In this document: positions 26,358-34,880 of the stretch, piece by piece
How positions within the stretch are numbered: the first letter of the stretch is position 1
Layout of the letters: each line of letters starts with the position of its first letter
Source of the DNA: Desulfuromonadales bacterium
Lineage (GTDB): Bacteria > Desulfobacterota > JAENJC01
Direction: 5' to 3'
DNA: 48,197 bases
Assembly (NCBI GenBank): GCA_919902985.1
Contig: CAKKSC010000008.1
Location: 1-48,197 of the forward strand
Notes under the pieces: model-generated
What the model saw: the letters and a program-made list of their open reading frames with translations, nothing else
The model's database searches: none
Told to the model about the DNA's origin: nothing
Program-made: the position numbers and the translations under genes

Positions 26358-27095
26358 TTACACAGAGACTACTTTTCTGCACTCTGAAGTGACAATGCAG
26401 TCACTGCAGTTTGGTAGTTTTGGGCGACACCACTTCCTTCCAATTTCCCAACAAGAAAAATCTATTATTCCAGGAAAATCAGGATTCAATTCACGTGCCT
26501 TATAGATAACCATGTCGTTATTGGCATCGGAAGTAACAAAGCCCATTCGTTTCATTACTCTAATGATGTGTACATCGGGAGATATATCGATTGAGTAATA
26601 ATCGGAAAATGGAATCCTGAATTGTCTGGCAAGAATATTAGCCGCCATCGTTGATATTTTGATGCCGCTCCCTTTAAATTCTAAGAATCTATATACAACT
26701 GCTGAACTACTTGGATTGTTGCTCCAGATATTAGCAGCATTACCTTCATACTTATTGTTGATCTGCAATATGGCAGCATGAAACACTGATGCCATAGTAT
26801 CGTTAAATCTGTGGAGCTTATTCATATTAAAAATTCGTTTCAGTTCCAACAGTCCAACCTTTGAGAGGTCCTCTAAGAGAAACGAATTCAATTCTTTGTA
26901 GATTGAATAGGGAATTGCCCACGCACGTTCAGCCTTAATCTGTCGACCCATGAGACATGCAAGTACATACGCGTGAGGATATTTCTTGAGATCATTCAGG
27001 ATGCTATTTGCCTTATCATCATCCACAAAATGCACCATCTGGCTTGTTGGGTGCATGAAGCGCTCTTTGGCAATTCGGACAAGCAAGCTTTCCAT
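26358..27095 (-). CDS. Endonuclease III-like DNA glycosylase with a Fe-S cluster
   Basis: The 245-residue protein has a helix-hairpin-helix region (KGSGIKISTMAANIL, with the Lys in the position of the Nth lyase residue), then SPDVHIIRVMKRMG with the conserved Asp. It ends with Cys223-x6-Cys230-x2-Cys233-x5-Cys239, exactly the spacing of the endonuclease III 4Fe-4S loop. The first ~100 residues are unlike ordinary Nth. It is AT-richer than its neighbours, which suggests acquisition. The substrate could be an oxidised, mismatched or modified base. Confidence 0.78.
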   Translation of the reverse strand: MESLLVRIAKERFMHPTSQMVHFVDDDKANSILNDLKKYPHAYVLACLMGRQIKAERAWAIPYSIYKELNSFLLEDLSKVGLLELKRIFNMNKLHRFNDTMASVFHAAILQINNKYEGNAANIWSNNPSSSAVVYRFLEFKGSGIKISTMAANILARQFRIPFSDYYSIDISPDVHIIRVMKRMGFVTSDANNDMVIYKARELNPDFPGIIDFSCWEIGRKWCRPKLPNCSDCIVTSECRKVVSV

Positions 27096-27229
27096 AGGTT
27101 ATGCTCTTTTCAAGGTTAACAATGTTTTTTCTACGTATCCGTAGAATTTACCAAACCTGCGTATTATACAACTTTATACAGTTTTTTGAATATGTAAATA
27201 ATGCGAGACTCTTGCAAAACTATTCTTTT

Positions 27230-27305
27230 GTGGTTCGACAAGCTCACCACGAACGGAAAAAACAATACTTTCAAACCAAGCCCGTTCAGCCTGAGCCCGT
27301 CGAAG
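27230..27305. repeat. TTCGACAAGCTCA inverted element, copy 1
   Basis: Half A (GTGGTTCGACAAGCTCACCA) and an inverted half B (CCGTTCAGCCTGAGCCCGTC) are separated by about 23 bp. The element lies in the 235-bp gap between the glycosylase-like gene and the DUF4124 gene. Confidence 0.85.
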
Positions 27306-27330
27306 GCGGCTCATGCGTTAACTCCCCGTT

Positions 27331-27921
27331 TCATCGGTTCCCTTCAACTACATGTTCGCCGCCAAGCACCTCCTGAATCGCCTTCTCCTTTTGAGCCTCT
27401 TTCTTCTTCATCGTGTCCGTCATCTCGGTAGAGGCCTTTTTTAGTGTCTGCATATTCTTAGAGACAAAGAACGTTGAGACATAGACGAGGAGGGTTAGCA
27501 TGGATGCAAGGCTGGCGATATTCAGGAGCTTTTTAAACATCCTGTTGTCTATAAAGACCGCTGAGATAAGGGTGCCTAAGAAGATTGATGAGAGTATTGT
27601 AACGTTCAGGTAAGGAAAACCCTGATTCTGGGGCTCAAGGATCTGATTATTAACAGAAGATATGCCTGCCGTATATCTCGCCTCTTCCTTTTGTGGGAGG
27701 AGTGTCTCATCTATCTTGTTTGCCAGAGGCGGCGCTGATATTCTAACCTTTTCATCATCATTTTTTAAAAGTACCGCTTTTTTCCTGTATCTTTCTGGGA
27801 TACTCTTGATATCGTCTGTGAAGGTGGGAGTTCCCTTATCGTCTATATACTTATACGTGTCGGCATTAGAAATACCGCTCCAAAGCAATAATAATAGAGC
27901 TATTGACCAGAGCGGCTTCAT
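27331..27921 (-). CDS. DUF4124-type exported membrane protein
   Basis: The 196-residue protein has a signal peptide (1-20), then TYKYIDDKGTPTFTDDIKSIPERYR, which is the DUF4124 pattern. Two membrane helices follow (about 103-125 and 132-152), with a charged, Lys-rich C-terminal tail. Its function is unknown. It overlaps nfeD by 4 bp and is probably part of the nfeD transcript. Confidence 0.7.
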   Translation of the reverse strand: MKPLWSIALLLLLWSGISNADTYKYIDDKGTPTFTDDIKSIPERYRKKAVLLKNDDEKVRISAPPLANKIDETLLPQKEEARYTAGISSVNNQILEPQNQGFPYLNVTILSSIFLGTLISAVFIDNRMFKKLLNIASLASMLTLLVYVSTFFVSKNMQTLKKASTEMTDTMKKKEAQKEKAIQEVLGGEHVVEGNR

Positions 27922-29210
27922 TTTGCCTCCTTGGAGACCTTAAGTTTCAAGCCCTTCAGGGCTATGACCCTGACCTTCTCCCCTTGCTCTATGACCTCTT
28001 CGCTCTCCGCATCCCAGTATTCCCCAGCCACAAATACCTTTCCTGTTGGGGATATTCTGCTCCTGGCCTCGCCAACCTGACCTATCATACCCTCTGCACC
28101 GGTTTCTGTCTTCCTGAACTGGGCCCTTACGGCATAAGTTATTGCCAGTATGAAGAGCCCGGCAGTAGTAAGGACGGTAGGGATTATTACCAGAAGAGAT
28201 GCTCTAAGGTATGGGAGGGGGGAATCAAACAGCATGATGGAACCCAGGAACATGGCAACTATCCCTCCTATGGCAAGGATCCCATAACTTGTGACCATTG
28301 CCTCAGCTACGAATAGGACAATAGACAGTAGAATCAGGAGAACCCCGGCATAGTTCACAGGGATGGTCTGGAAGGCATAGAAGGCAAGGATGAGGCATAT
28401 GGCGCCTATAACTCCGGGGAATATCGCACCTGGATTTGAGAGTTCAAAGTAAAGGCCTAAAAGACCAAGCATCATCAGGATGTATGCAACATTAGGGTCG
28501 CTGATGGTGTTTAATATCATTCGGGCAAACCCCATATCCTCCCTGACGATCTTTGCCCCTTTGGTATTCAGTGTCACCTCTCCCTTACCTGTCAGAACCT
28601 TCCTGCCGTCTGTCTGATTCAGGAGGTCATCCAGGTCTCCCGCAATGATATCGATTACATTTATCTTCAGGGCCTCTTCAGCAGGGATAGATGCGCTCTC
28701 CTTTACGGCCTTTACAGCCCACTCTGCATTTCTCCCGCGCTTTTCCGCCAGTCCCCTGATATAGGCAACGGCATCATTGGTGATCTTCTCGTTCATTTCC
28801 TTGCTTACCTCGCCGCCGCCCATATTAACAGGGTGTGCCGCCCCTATGTTGGTTCCGTGGCTCATGGCCGCGATATTGGCTGCGATTGTTATCACTGCCC
28901 CCGCAGATGCCGCCCTTCCGCCTCCTGGGTGTACGTAAACTATTACAGGAAGGGGAGGGGAGAGAAGCTCTTTAACTATATCTCTCATGGACGTATCGAG
29001 CCCGCCGGGGGTATCGAGTTCAATTATAATCGCCTCATTTCCCGACACTGCCGCTTTTTTTATGGAACTTATGACGAATTCTGCTATGGTTGGATTTATG
29101 GCTGCCTGTACCTTTATTACGCGGACCTGTCTTCCCTCAGCATGGAGTGTAGTAGAGAGTAAGAGGATCGACGCGGCTGTCAGGAGGAACAAAATTTTCT
29201 TATTGAACAT
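27918..29210 (-). CDS. nfeD: NfeD-family membrane serine protease
   Basis: The 430-residue protein has a signal peptide (1-24), a ClpP-like Ser/Lys protease domain (about 30-230) with Ser102 in ASAGA and Lys142 in NEKITND, about four membrane helices (245-375), and a C-terminal OB-fold (EGMIGQVGEARSRI...GEYWDAES). In the Pyrococcus protein the Ser/Lys pair cleaves the C-terminal region of the partner stomatin. The slipin partner is present at 23280-24041 on the same strand but is separated by an island. It is the first gene of a minus-strand unit with DUF4124. Confidence 0.93.
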   Translation of the reverse strand: MFNKKILFLLTAASILLLSTTLHAEGRQVRVIKVQAAINPTIAEFVISSIKKAAVSGNEAIIIELDTPGGLDTSMRDIVKELLSPPLPVIVYVHPGGGRAASAGAVITIAANIAAMSHGTNIGAAHPVNMGGGEVSKEMNEKITNDAVAYIRGLAEKRGRNAEWAVKAVKESASIPAEEALKINVIDIIAGDLDDLLNQTDGRKVLTGKGEVTLNTKGAKIVREDMGFARMILNTISDPNVAYILMMLGLLGLYFELSNPGAIFPGVIGAICLILAFYAFQTIPVNYAGVLLILLSIVLFVAEAMVTSYGILAIGGIVAMFLGSIMLFDSPLPYLRASLLVIIPTVLTTAGLFILAITYAVRAQFRKTETGAEGMIGQVGEARSRISPTGKVFVAGEYWDAESEEVIEQGEKVRVIALKGLKLKVSKEAK

Positions 29211-29294
29211 AGCGGAATTTTAAACCATTGAATAAATAATGCAAGGGAAAAGGATTTTCCCAGAGATATTGGATTTGACAATGAAAACGGTAAT

Positions 29295-29804
29295 GTGTTA
29301 ATTTTACGCATCATTGCTATGCTCATACGTGCACTTCTTATATGTATTTTAGCAGCATCTTTCCCTTTGGCAGTTGATGCAGAGGTTGTGGAAAGGATTG
29401 TCGCTGTTGTCAATGACAAGGTGATAACCATGAGCGACCTGAAAGAGGAGACGGCCATAAGAAGCCAGTTTGGGGTTAGCGCTGATAAGGCTGAAGTCCT
29501 AAACTATTTAATAGAAAGAGAGATAGTCTCTGCTGAGGCCGGCAGGCTCGGTCTGACCATAACGATGGATGATGTGACTAAGGAGATAGTGCGTTTCGAG
29601 GAGTCCTTTCCATCCAGGAGCGAGTTTAACCGGTTTTTAGAGACTTACGAACTGAGCATTCAAGATCTGTCGAGGAGCTTTGCCTCTTCAGTTGCTGCTT
29701 ACAAGGTCAGGGAGCAAAAGGAGGGAACGTCAGCAGGGAGATATGATAAATGGCTGAGTGAGGCGAAGAAAAAGGCTGATATAAGGATAGTGAACAGTGA
29801 ATAA
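29295..29804 (+). CDS. SurA-N-like periplasmic chaperone fragment-length protein
   Basis: The 169-residue protein has a hydrophobic leader ending at PLAVDA, then VVERIVAVVNDKVITMSDL, which is the start of the SurA N-terminal chaperone domain. It continues with a helical region (NYLIEREIVSAEAGRLGLTIT) and ends without any parvulin (PPIase) domain. Such short SurA-N proteins help outer-membrane protein folding. The start is uncertain: GTG 29295 or ATG 29319, neither with a clear ribosome site. It is divergent from nfeD. Confidence 0.72.
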   Translation: MLILRIIAMLIRALLICILAASFPLAVDAEVVERIVAVVNDKVITMSDLKEETAIRSQFGVSADKAEVLNYLIEREIVSAEAGRLGLTITMDDVTKEIVRFEESFPSRSEFNRFLETYELSIQDLSRSFASSVAAYKVREQKEGTSAGRYDKWLSEAKKKADIRIVNSE

Positions 29805-29816
29805 AGTATAATATAC

Positions 29817-29895
29817 CCTTCGACAAGCTCAGGGTGAACGGTGTTAAAGTTGAATTAGTTTAACTTTCCCGTTCGTGGTGAGCCTGTCGAACCAC
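29817..29895. repeat. TTCGACAAGCTCA inverted element, copy 2
   Basis: Half B (CCTTCGACAAGCTCAGGGTG) and inverted half A (CGTTCGTGGTGAGCCTGTCG) enclose an AT-rich spacer with its own inverted pair (GTTAAAGTT/AACTTT). The order is the reverse of copy 1 at 27230. Confidence 0.88.
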
Positions 29896-29925
29896 TTCAA
29901 GAGGCTCATAATAAAGGAGATTACG

Positions 29926-30297
29926 ATGTATGAATTGATGATAAAGACATCTTTTGCATCAGCTCACAACCTAAGGGATTATGAGGGCGCATGTGAAAGG
30001 CTGCACGGACATAACTGGAGGGTTGATGTATATGTGAAGACAGAGAGTCTTGATTCCATAGGCCTTGCACTTGATTTCAAGATACTGAAGGAAAAGACAA
30101 AGAGTATAGTAGAGGAGCTTGATCATAAGTATCTCAATGAGATTGAACCGTTTACAGAGCTCAATCCCTCATCGGAGAATATGGCAAGGTACCTGTTTAA
30201 GCGCCTTTCTGAGGGGTTGATCCATTATCCTGTAAGGGTAACCAAGGTCACTGTCTGGGAGTCGGAGAATGCCTGTGCCTCGTACTATGAAGAGTAA
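29926..30297 (+). CDS. queD: 6-carboxy-tetrahydropterin synthase (QueD/PTPS family)
   Basis: QueD converts dihydroneopterin triphosphate to 6-carboxy-tetrahydropterin in queuosine synthesis. His14, His27 and His29 are zinc ligands and Cys23 is the catalytic residue in CERLHGHNW; LDFKILK and FTELNPSSENMARYLF follow. The length is 123 residues. I chose ATG 29926 with AAGGAG just upstream. A GTG at 29875 would add 17 residues (starting MVSLSNHF) encoded by the repeat, and is rejected. It overlaps folE2 by 29 bp. Confidence 0.93.
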   Translation: MYELMIKTSFASAHNLRDYEGACERLHGHNWRVDVYVKTESLDSIGLALDFKILKEKTKSIVEELDHKYLNEIEPFTELNPSSENMARYLFKRLSEGLIHYPVRVTKVTVWESENACASYYEE

Positions 30298-31120
30298 GAG
30301 TGTGAAAAAAGAGAGCGCTTCGCCTCTACATGTTACTATGAAAGATATCCAGAGCCTTCCTGATACAAGGAAGATCCAGATAGACAAGGTTGGGGTAAAG
30401 GACATCAAATACCCTATAGTGGTACTGGACAAGATCAACGGCACTCAGCACACTATAGCCAGCATAAACATGTATGTGGACCTTCCTCATCATTTCAAGG
30501 GGACCCACATGAGCAGGTTTGTTGAGGTGCTGAATGAATATAGGCGGGAGATAAGCATAAAGAACTTCTTTGACATCCTTGCAGAGATCAGGAAGAAGCT
30601 GACTGCCAAGTCTGCCCATATGGAGATAGAATATCCCTATTTCATTGAAAAAGAGGCCCCGGTATCGAAGGCAAAGAGCCTGATGGATTACAGATGCAGG
30701 TTCTCAGGATCGGCCAGCGATGATGAAAAGGATTTCTCTGTAGGGATAGTTGTCCCGGTTACAAGCGTATGTCCGTGCTCAAAGGAGATAAGTCTTCATG
30801 GGGCCCATAACCAGAGGAGCATAGTTTCAGTTTCCGTCAGGTTCAAGAAGTTTATCTGGATGGAGGACATAATAAGGATAGTTGAGGATTCGGGGAGTTC
30901 AGAGGTATACTCCCTTTTAAAAAGGCCGGATGAGAAATTTGTGACAGAGCAGGCCTACGAAAAACCTATGTTTGTTGAGGATATAGTCAGGGAGGTGGCG
31001 TCCCGGCTTAGTAAAGACCGTAATATCACATGGTTTCAGGTGGGGTGCGAAAATATGGAGAGCATCCACAACCACAGCGCATATGCATTTGTTGAGTCGG
31101 ACAAGAGGAATAAAAAATAG
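30269..31120 (+). CDS. folE2: GTP cyclohydrolase FolE2
   Basis: FolE2 is the alternative, type IB GTP cyclohydrolase that makes dihydroneopterin triphosphate for folate and queuosine. Diagnostic parts are DIQSLPDTRKIQIDKVGVK near the start, HMSRF-type metal region (GTHMSRFVE), and VCPCSKEIS with Cys168/Cys170 followed by GAHNQRS. The length is 283 residues with this start; ATG 30287 or 30338 are alternatives, and a GGGAG 7 nt upstream favours 30269. It directly supplies the substrate of QueD, with which it overlaps. Confidence 0.92.
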   Translation: MPVPRTMKSKSVKKESASPLHVTMKDIQSLPDTRKIQIDKVGVKDIKYPIVVLDKINGTQHTIASINMYVDLPHHFKGTHMSRFVEVLNEYRREISIKNFFDILAEIRKKLTAKSAHMEIEYPYFIEKEAPVSKAKSLMDYRCRFSGSASDDEKDFSVGIVVPVTSVCPCSKEISLHGAHNQRSIVSVSVRFKKFIWMEDIIRIVEDSGSSEVYSLLKRPDEKFVTEQAYEKPMFVEDIVREVASRLSKDRNITWFQVGCENMESIHNHSAYAFVESDKRNKK

Positions 31121-31150
31121 TGAGCATGAACATCCGTCCCCTTTTTGGTC

Positions 31151-32338
31151 TCATCTCAAGATAATATATTCTATTACTGCAACAACAAATAGAATAGCGC
31201 ATGCGGGTAATATCTTCCTGTAAATCCCCCACATATCTGCGCTGAAATATTCCCTCGTAAGTACAAGGCAGACATGGACCGGAGACATGAGTACTCCTAT
31301 AAAACCCGACGCAAAGGCTAAAGATATTGCCCCTGCCGGGAAGCCGGGCATAAGGTGCATCAGGAGAGGGAATGTGCTGCTAACAAAACCGACTGTCACG
31401 CCGGTAAGAAGGCCGCTGATGAAAGGGAGTATGACCAAAAGCGGCGTGATAGGGACACCCCAGGATAAAAGAAGCTCACCTATATTGTTCACTGCCCCTG
31501 TCGTTTCCATCAGTTCCTTGAAAAGCATCACACCCAGGATCAGCAATACCACATCAAGTGACAGGCCATGCCTTATTGCGCTGAAGATCCTTGGAGGTGA
31601 ATACCTGTAATACAGGAACAGGGCGACTGAGAGCAATAAAAGGGCCATCTGCAGCTCAATATTGAAAAGGATCACGAGCAGGATTATTGATGTAATAGGT
31701 AGGAAGCTAAGCAGGCCTTCTCTGGAAACCCTTGCTGTATCTATCGTCCCAGTTGTGCCTTTCATGCTGAATATGAACCCGGTTAGGAGCATTGTAACTG
31801 CATATATGAGATTAGAAAGGATCAAGGCCCTTAACTCCATGCCGGAGATGGCTGAGGCAAGGAGTATACCTGGATACAGGGGAAGCGTAAACTCCCAGGG
31901 ATGCCTGAACCAGAAGTTGATAAACCCCTTTTCCTCTTTGGAGATATTCAACCCCTTTGTGGACTCTTCCACCATCGGGGCAGAAAAGTAAGCGCCGCCA
32001 AGAGAGGGTAGCATCCCTATGAGGAGGGGCATGGAGATTATTATGAGTTTCCGCTTCCTGAAGAGGGACCTGGATGCCTCCATCATCCCTCTCAAGATAT
32101 TGTTTTCGCGAAGTATAAGCTCTATGACCCTTATTAAAGTCAATGAAAGGGTTAGATTTATCGTAACCTGGTTCGTGACGGCGGCCCCGATACCCACGGC
32201 AATACTCCGGGGTGACATCAGGTAAGCCGCAGCAAGTAGGGCGCTTGCAGCAAGAAGGACGCTCCCAATGCGGAATTTTTTTCTTAAAAGGTAGAAAATA
32301 AGGGTAAGGACAGAAAACAGCTTGGCGATATCTAACAT
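31151..32338 (-). CDS. DUF401-family membrane protein (putative permease)
   Basis: The 395-residue protein has about ten membrane helices and the conserved segments MPLLIGMLPSLGGAYFSAPMVE, INFWFRHPWEF and SPVHVCLVLTREYF, which characterise DUF401. The family looks like an ion/solute transporter of unknown substrate. A TATAAT (minus strand, 32346-32351) lies only 7 nt before the ATG, so the mRNA may be leaderless. It converges with folE2, with a 30-bp gap. Confidence 0.82.
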   Translation of the reverse strand: MLDIAKLFSVLTLIFYLLRKKFRIGSVLLAASALLAAAYLMSPRSIAVGIGAAVTNQVTINLTLSLTLIRVIELILRENNILRGMMEASRSLFRKRKLIIISMPLLIGMLPSLGGAYFSAPMVEESTKGLNISKEEKGFINFWFRHPWEFTLPLYPGILLASAISGMELRALILSNLIYAVTMLLTGFIFSMKGTTGTIDTARVSREGLLSFLPITSIILLVILFNIELQMALLLLSVALFLYYRYSPPRIFSAIRHGLSLDVVLLILGVMLFKELMETTGAVNNIGELLLSWGVPITPLLVILPFISGLLTGVTVGFVSSTFPLLMHLMPGFPAGAISLAFASGFIGVLMSPVHVCLVLTREYFSADMWGIYRKILPACAILFVVAVIEYIILR

Positions 32339-32497
32339 GGCTGGTATTATAACCCAAAGCCTTTTTTCGAAGAAGGTAATTTTATCAAAGGAACAGATAA
32401 GCCTATATTAATTGCTTGAATAATGAGGAAAAAGTGTGATATTAGATTATTTGAACTAGTCTAAAGCTTGTAACCTTAAATATCTAAGGAGGATGAG

Positions 32498-33232
32498 ATG
32501 GACGAGAAGGGATTGTTTGACGAAAAGGAAGGGAAGACAGCTGGGGACGAGTTTGAGGGCTTTGAGGAGACGCCAAAGGCGCCAAAGAAGAGCTATAAAA
32601 ATCTTCTGCTCGGTGGACTCCTGCTGATTATTGTGGCGCTTGCTGCTAATTTCTTTCTGCTGAAGGAAGAAGAACCAGCCGTTCCGGCGGCTCCGGTGAG
32701 AATCCCGATAAAAGAGGCACCTGTTACAGTTGAGGCCAAGGCTGAGGTAAAGCCTGAAGTAAAGCCTGAAGTAAAGCCTGAAGCTGCGGCTAAGGAAGGG
32801 CTTGATGTAATCGTCGGGACATACGCCGCCATGTATGAGGTTGAGGCAGCCAAGGAGAAGCTGAAAGGTATACTTCATGAAGTAAAAGAGATGAAGAAGA
32901 AACTTATGATGAACAGGATTCTTGCCAAAGAGGCGAAAGATAAGGATGAGGCCAATAGTATCGTTGCCGGGCTTAAAGAGAACGGCTATGATCCATTTGT
33001 GGTACAGAAGAAAGATGTTTACAAGGTCTACGCCGTTTCGAACCTAAATGAGACGATATCTAATGCCAATAAGGCAGACCTTGAAAAGCTCGGCTATACG
33101 CCGATGGTTGAAAAGAAGGAGGTAAGAGTTAAGGTCTATCAGTTGATTGCCGGCTCAAAGAGTGAGGAAGATGCAAAGGCCTTGTCTGGAGTGCTTACGA
33201 AGCTGGGGTTCAAACCGGAGATGAATAAGTAA
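32498..33232 (+). CDS. Membrane-anchored SPOR-like protein
   Basis: The 244-residue protein has an acidic cytosolic N terminus, one membrane helix (about 37-55, LLLGGLLLIIVALAANFFLL), a Pro/Glu/Lys linker with three VKPE units, and two SPOR-like regions (about 105-175 and 180-240; DVIVGTYAAMYEVEAAKEKL, VKVYQLIAGSKSEEDAKALS). SPOR domains bind septal peptidoglycan. AAGGAGG precedes the ATG. It is probably the first gene of the SPOR-helical-MglA-mog unit. The 159-bp upstream gap is AT-rich, with possible but weak promoters. Confidence 0.75.
   Translation: MDEKGLFDEKEGKTAGDEFEGFEETPKAPKKSYKNLLLGGLLLIIVALAANFFLLKEEEPAVPAAPVRIPIKEAPVTVEAKAEVKPEVKPEVKPEAAAKEGLDVIVGTYAAMYEVEAAKEKLKGILHEVKEMKKKLMMNRILAKEAKDKDEANSIVAGLKENGYDPFVVQKKDVYKVYAVSNLNETISNANKADLEKLGYTPMVEKKEVRVKVYQLIAGSKSEEDAKALSGVLTKLGFKPEMNK
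32747..32782. repeat. Three 12-bp tandem units in the SPOR-protein linker
   Basis: GTAAAGCCTGAA is repeated three times and encodes VKPE units, in frame and likely variable in copy number. Confidence 0.8.
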
Positions 33233-33301
33233 AATTACAGGTTTCAATTTATACTATACCTGCTTCTTGCAACATACATCTTGAGTTTGAGGAGTCTATT
33301 T

Positions 33302-33853
33302 ATGGAAGAAGAGAAGGCAATGAGTGAAGAAATAGCAGAAATAAAGGTTGAGGGGGAAGAAGTTACGTTCCCCAAGGAGCTTGTGGAGGAAGAAGAACAG
33401 GCCCCGGCGGAGAAACACAAAAGTATTTACCAGCAGATACTCACTATGGGGATATCCGCTAAGATACAGCTTGCGCTCAAGGGGAACAAGGAGGCGAGGA
33501 GCATCCTTGTCAAGGACCCTAATAAGCTCGTTTGCTCAGCGGTCATGAAGAGCCCAAAGCTCAATGATGCAGAAGCGCTTACCTACGCAAAATCAAGGAA
33601 TGTCAGTGATGAGGTACTGCGGCTTATATCAATGAACAAGACATGGATGAGGAGTCATGAAATAGTAGTGGCCCTTGTGAACAATCCCAGGACTCCGGTT
33701 GGGATAAGCATGCAATTAATGCTAAAGCTTAACGATAAAGAGATTACCGACGTTGCCAAGGCCAAGGGGATACCCGGAGCTCTTGTATCCGCTGCCAGGA
33801 GGACACTAATGGCGAAGGCCCAGAAGCTGGCCAAGAAGGAACATAAACACTAA
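33302..33853 (+). CDS. Helical repeat protein of unknown function upstream of MglA-like gene
   Basis: I do not recognise a family with certainty. The 183-residue protein has an acidic, probably disordered N terminus (to about 40) and then amphipathic helical repeats (ALKGNKEARSILVKDPNKLV, SPKLNDAEALTYAKSRNVSD, NNPRTPVGISMQLMLKLND) that look like an armadillo/LRV-type solenoid. The C terminus is very basic (AKKEHKH). I chose ATG 33302 with GGAG 7 nt upstream. It ends 1 bp before the MglA-like gene, so a joint role is likely. Confidence 0.7.
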   Translation: MEEEKAMSEEIAEIKVEGEEVTFPKELVEEEEQAPAEKHKSIYQQILTMGISAKIQLALKGNKEARSILVKDPNKLVCSAVMKSPKLNDAEALTYAKSRNVSDEVLRLISMNKTWMRSHEIVVALVNNPRTPVGISMQLMLKLNDKEITDVAKAKGIPGALVSAARRTLMAKAQKLAKKEHKH

Positions 33854-33854
33854 A

Positions 33855-34880
33855 ATGGCGCTACTTAACTACTCCAGCAGGGAAGTGAATGCAAAGATAG
33901 TCTATTACGGTCCAGGCCTTTCAGGGAAAACGACCAACATAGATTACATTTACAAAAAGATGAAGCCTGAGCAAAAGGGCAAGCTCGTGAGCCTTGCCAC
34001 CCAGACTGACAGAACCTTGTTTTTCGACTTTCTGCCAATAGAGCTTGGCGAGGTTAAGGGTTTTAAGACGAGGTTTTATTTATATACCGTTCCTGGACAG
34101 GTATTTTATAATGCCACACGAAAGATGGTGCTGAAGGGGACTGACGGTGTTGTATTTGTTGCCGATTCTCAGAGGCAGATGATGGATGCAAACATCGAGA
34201 GCCTCAAGAACCTTGAGGAGAACCTGAATGCATACGGCAAGACACTGGAAAAGATACCGCATGTGATCCAGTTCAACAAGAGAGACCTCTCAAATGCCGT
34301 GCCGCTGGAAGAGATGTATAAAAAACTGAACAGGTTTAATGCTCCGTTTTTTGAGGCCGTTGCTATGGAGGGGAAGGGGGTTATGGAGACCCTTTCGGCC
34401 GCTGCCAAGATAGTTCTGAGGAACCTCAGAGATCAGCCGGAACATATCCCATCAGGAGTTATCGCCCCCGAAGCAGGTATTGAAGCCGCTAAGGACGCCG
34501 GATTTGACTTGGCAGTATCGCCTCCCATCAGCTCCCAGAACCTGGAAGGAGGGTTTGGAACCCTGCAGGCTGGTGATGCGGAGAGGATAACTAACAACCT
34601 TTACAGGATACCACTCCGTTTCAGGCTTAAGGATCTGGACAGGGAGTTTTCTGTAAATATCTCGATAAAGGTGGAAGAGCTCCTCCCCCAAAAAACTGAA
34701 GAGCCCCAATTTGAAGCAAAGAAAGAGGAAGAGAAGGAGAAGAGCGGATTGGGCCCCTTGACCAATGAGGAGTTTGAAGAAGGGCGTCTGGTTGAAGAGT
34801 GGTTGAAGGAAGAGGGTGTTGTGAAAAAACCGGTTGAAGATGATTTGACCATAAAGGTTGAAAAGGAGAAAGAAAAATAA
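33855..34880 (+). CDS. MglA-like small GTPase with a long C-terminal extension
   Basis: The GTPase domain (about 1-195) has P-loop GPGLSGKTT at 19-27, switch region TVPGQVFYNATR at 78-89 and the base-recognition motif NKRD at 141-144. This is the MglA pattern, a polarity switch for gliding and type IV pili. Typical MglA ends near residue 195. Here about 145 more residues follow: a linker, a segment YRIPLRFRLKDLDREFSVNI, and an acidic Glu/Lys-rich tail. It lies between the helical protein and mog, with 0-1 bp gaps. Confidence 0.88.
   Translation: MALLNYSSREVNAKIVYYGPGLSGKTTNIDYIYKKMKPEQKGKLVSLATQTDRTLFFDFLPIELGEVKGFKTRFYLYTVPGQVFYNATRKMVLKGTDGVVFVADSQRQMMDANIESLKNLEENLNAYGKTLEKIPHVIQFNKRDLSNAVPLEEMYKKLNRFNAPFFEAVAMEGKGVMETLSAAAKIVLRNLRDQPEHIPSGVIAPEAGIEAAKDAGFDLAVSPPISSQNLEGGFGTLQAGDAERITNNLYRIPLRFRLKDLDREFSVNISIKVEELLPQKTEEPQFEAKKEEEKEKSGLGPLTNEEFEEGRLVEEWLKEEGVVKKPVEDDLTIKVEKEKEK

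Noticed and set aside
29875-29925. Upstream GTG start that would lengthen QueD by 17 residues
   Set aside because: The extra residues come from a repeat element, and ATG 29926 has a good ribosome site and gives the normal family length.
32747-32782. VKPE repeats as part of the inserted-repeat families
   Set aside because: The unit is 12 bp, in phase, and encodes a normal Pro-rich linker of a SPOR protein. It is better explained as protein-level repetition.
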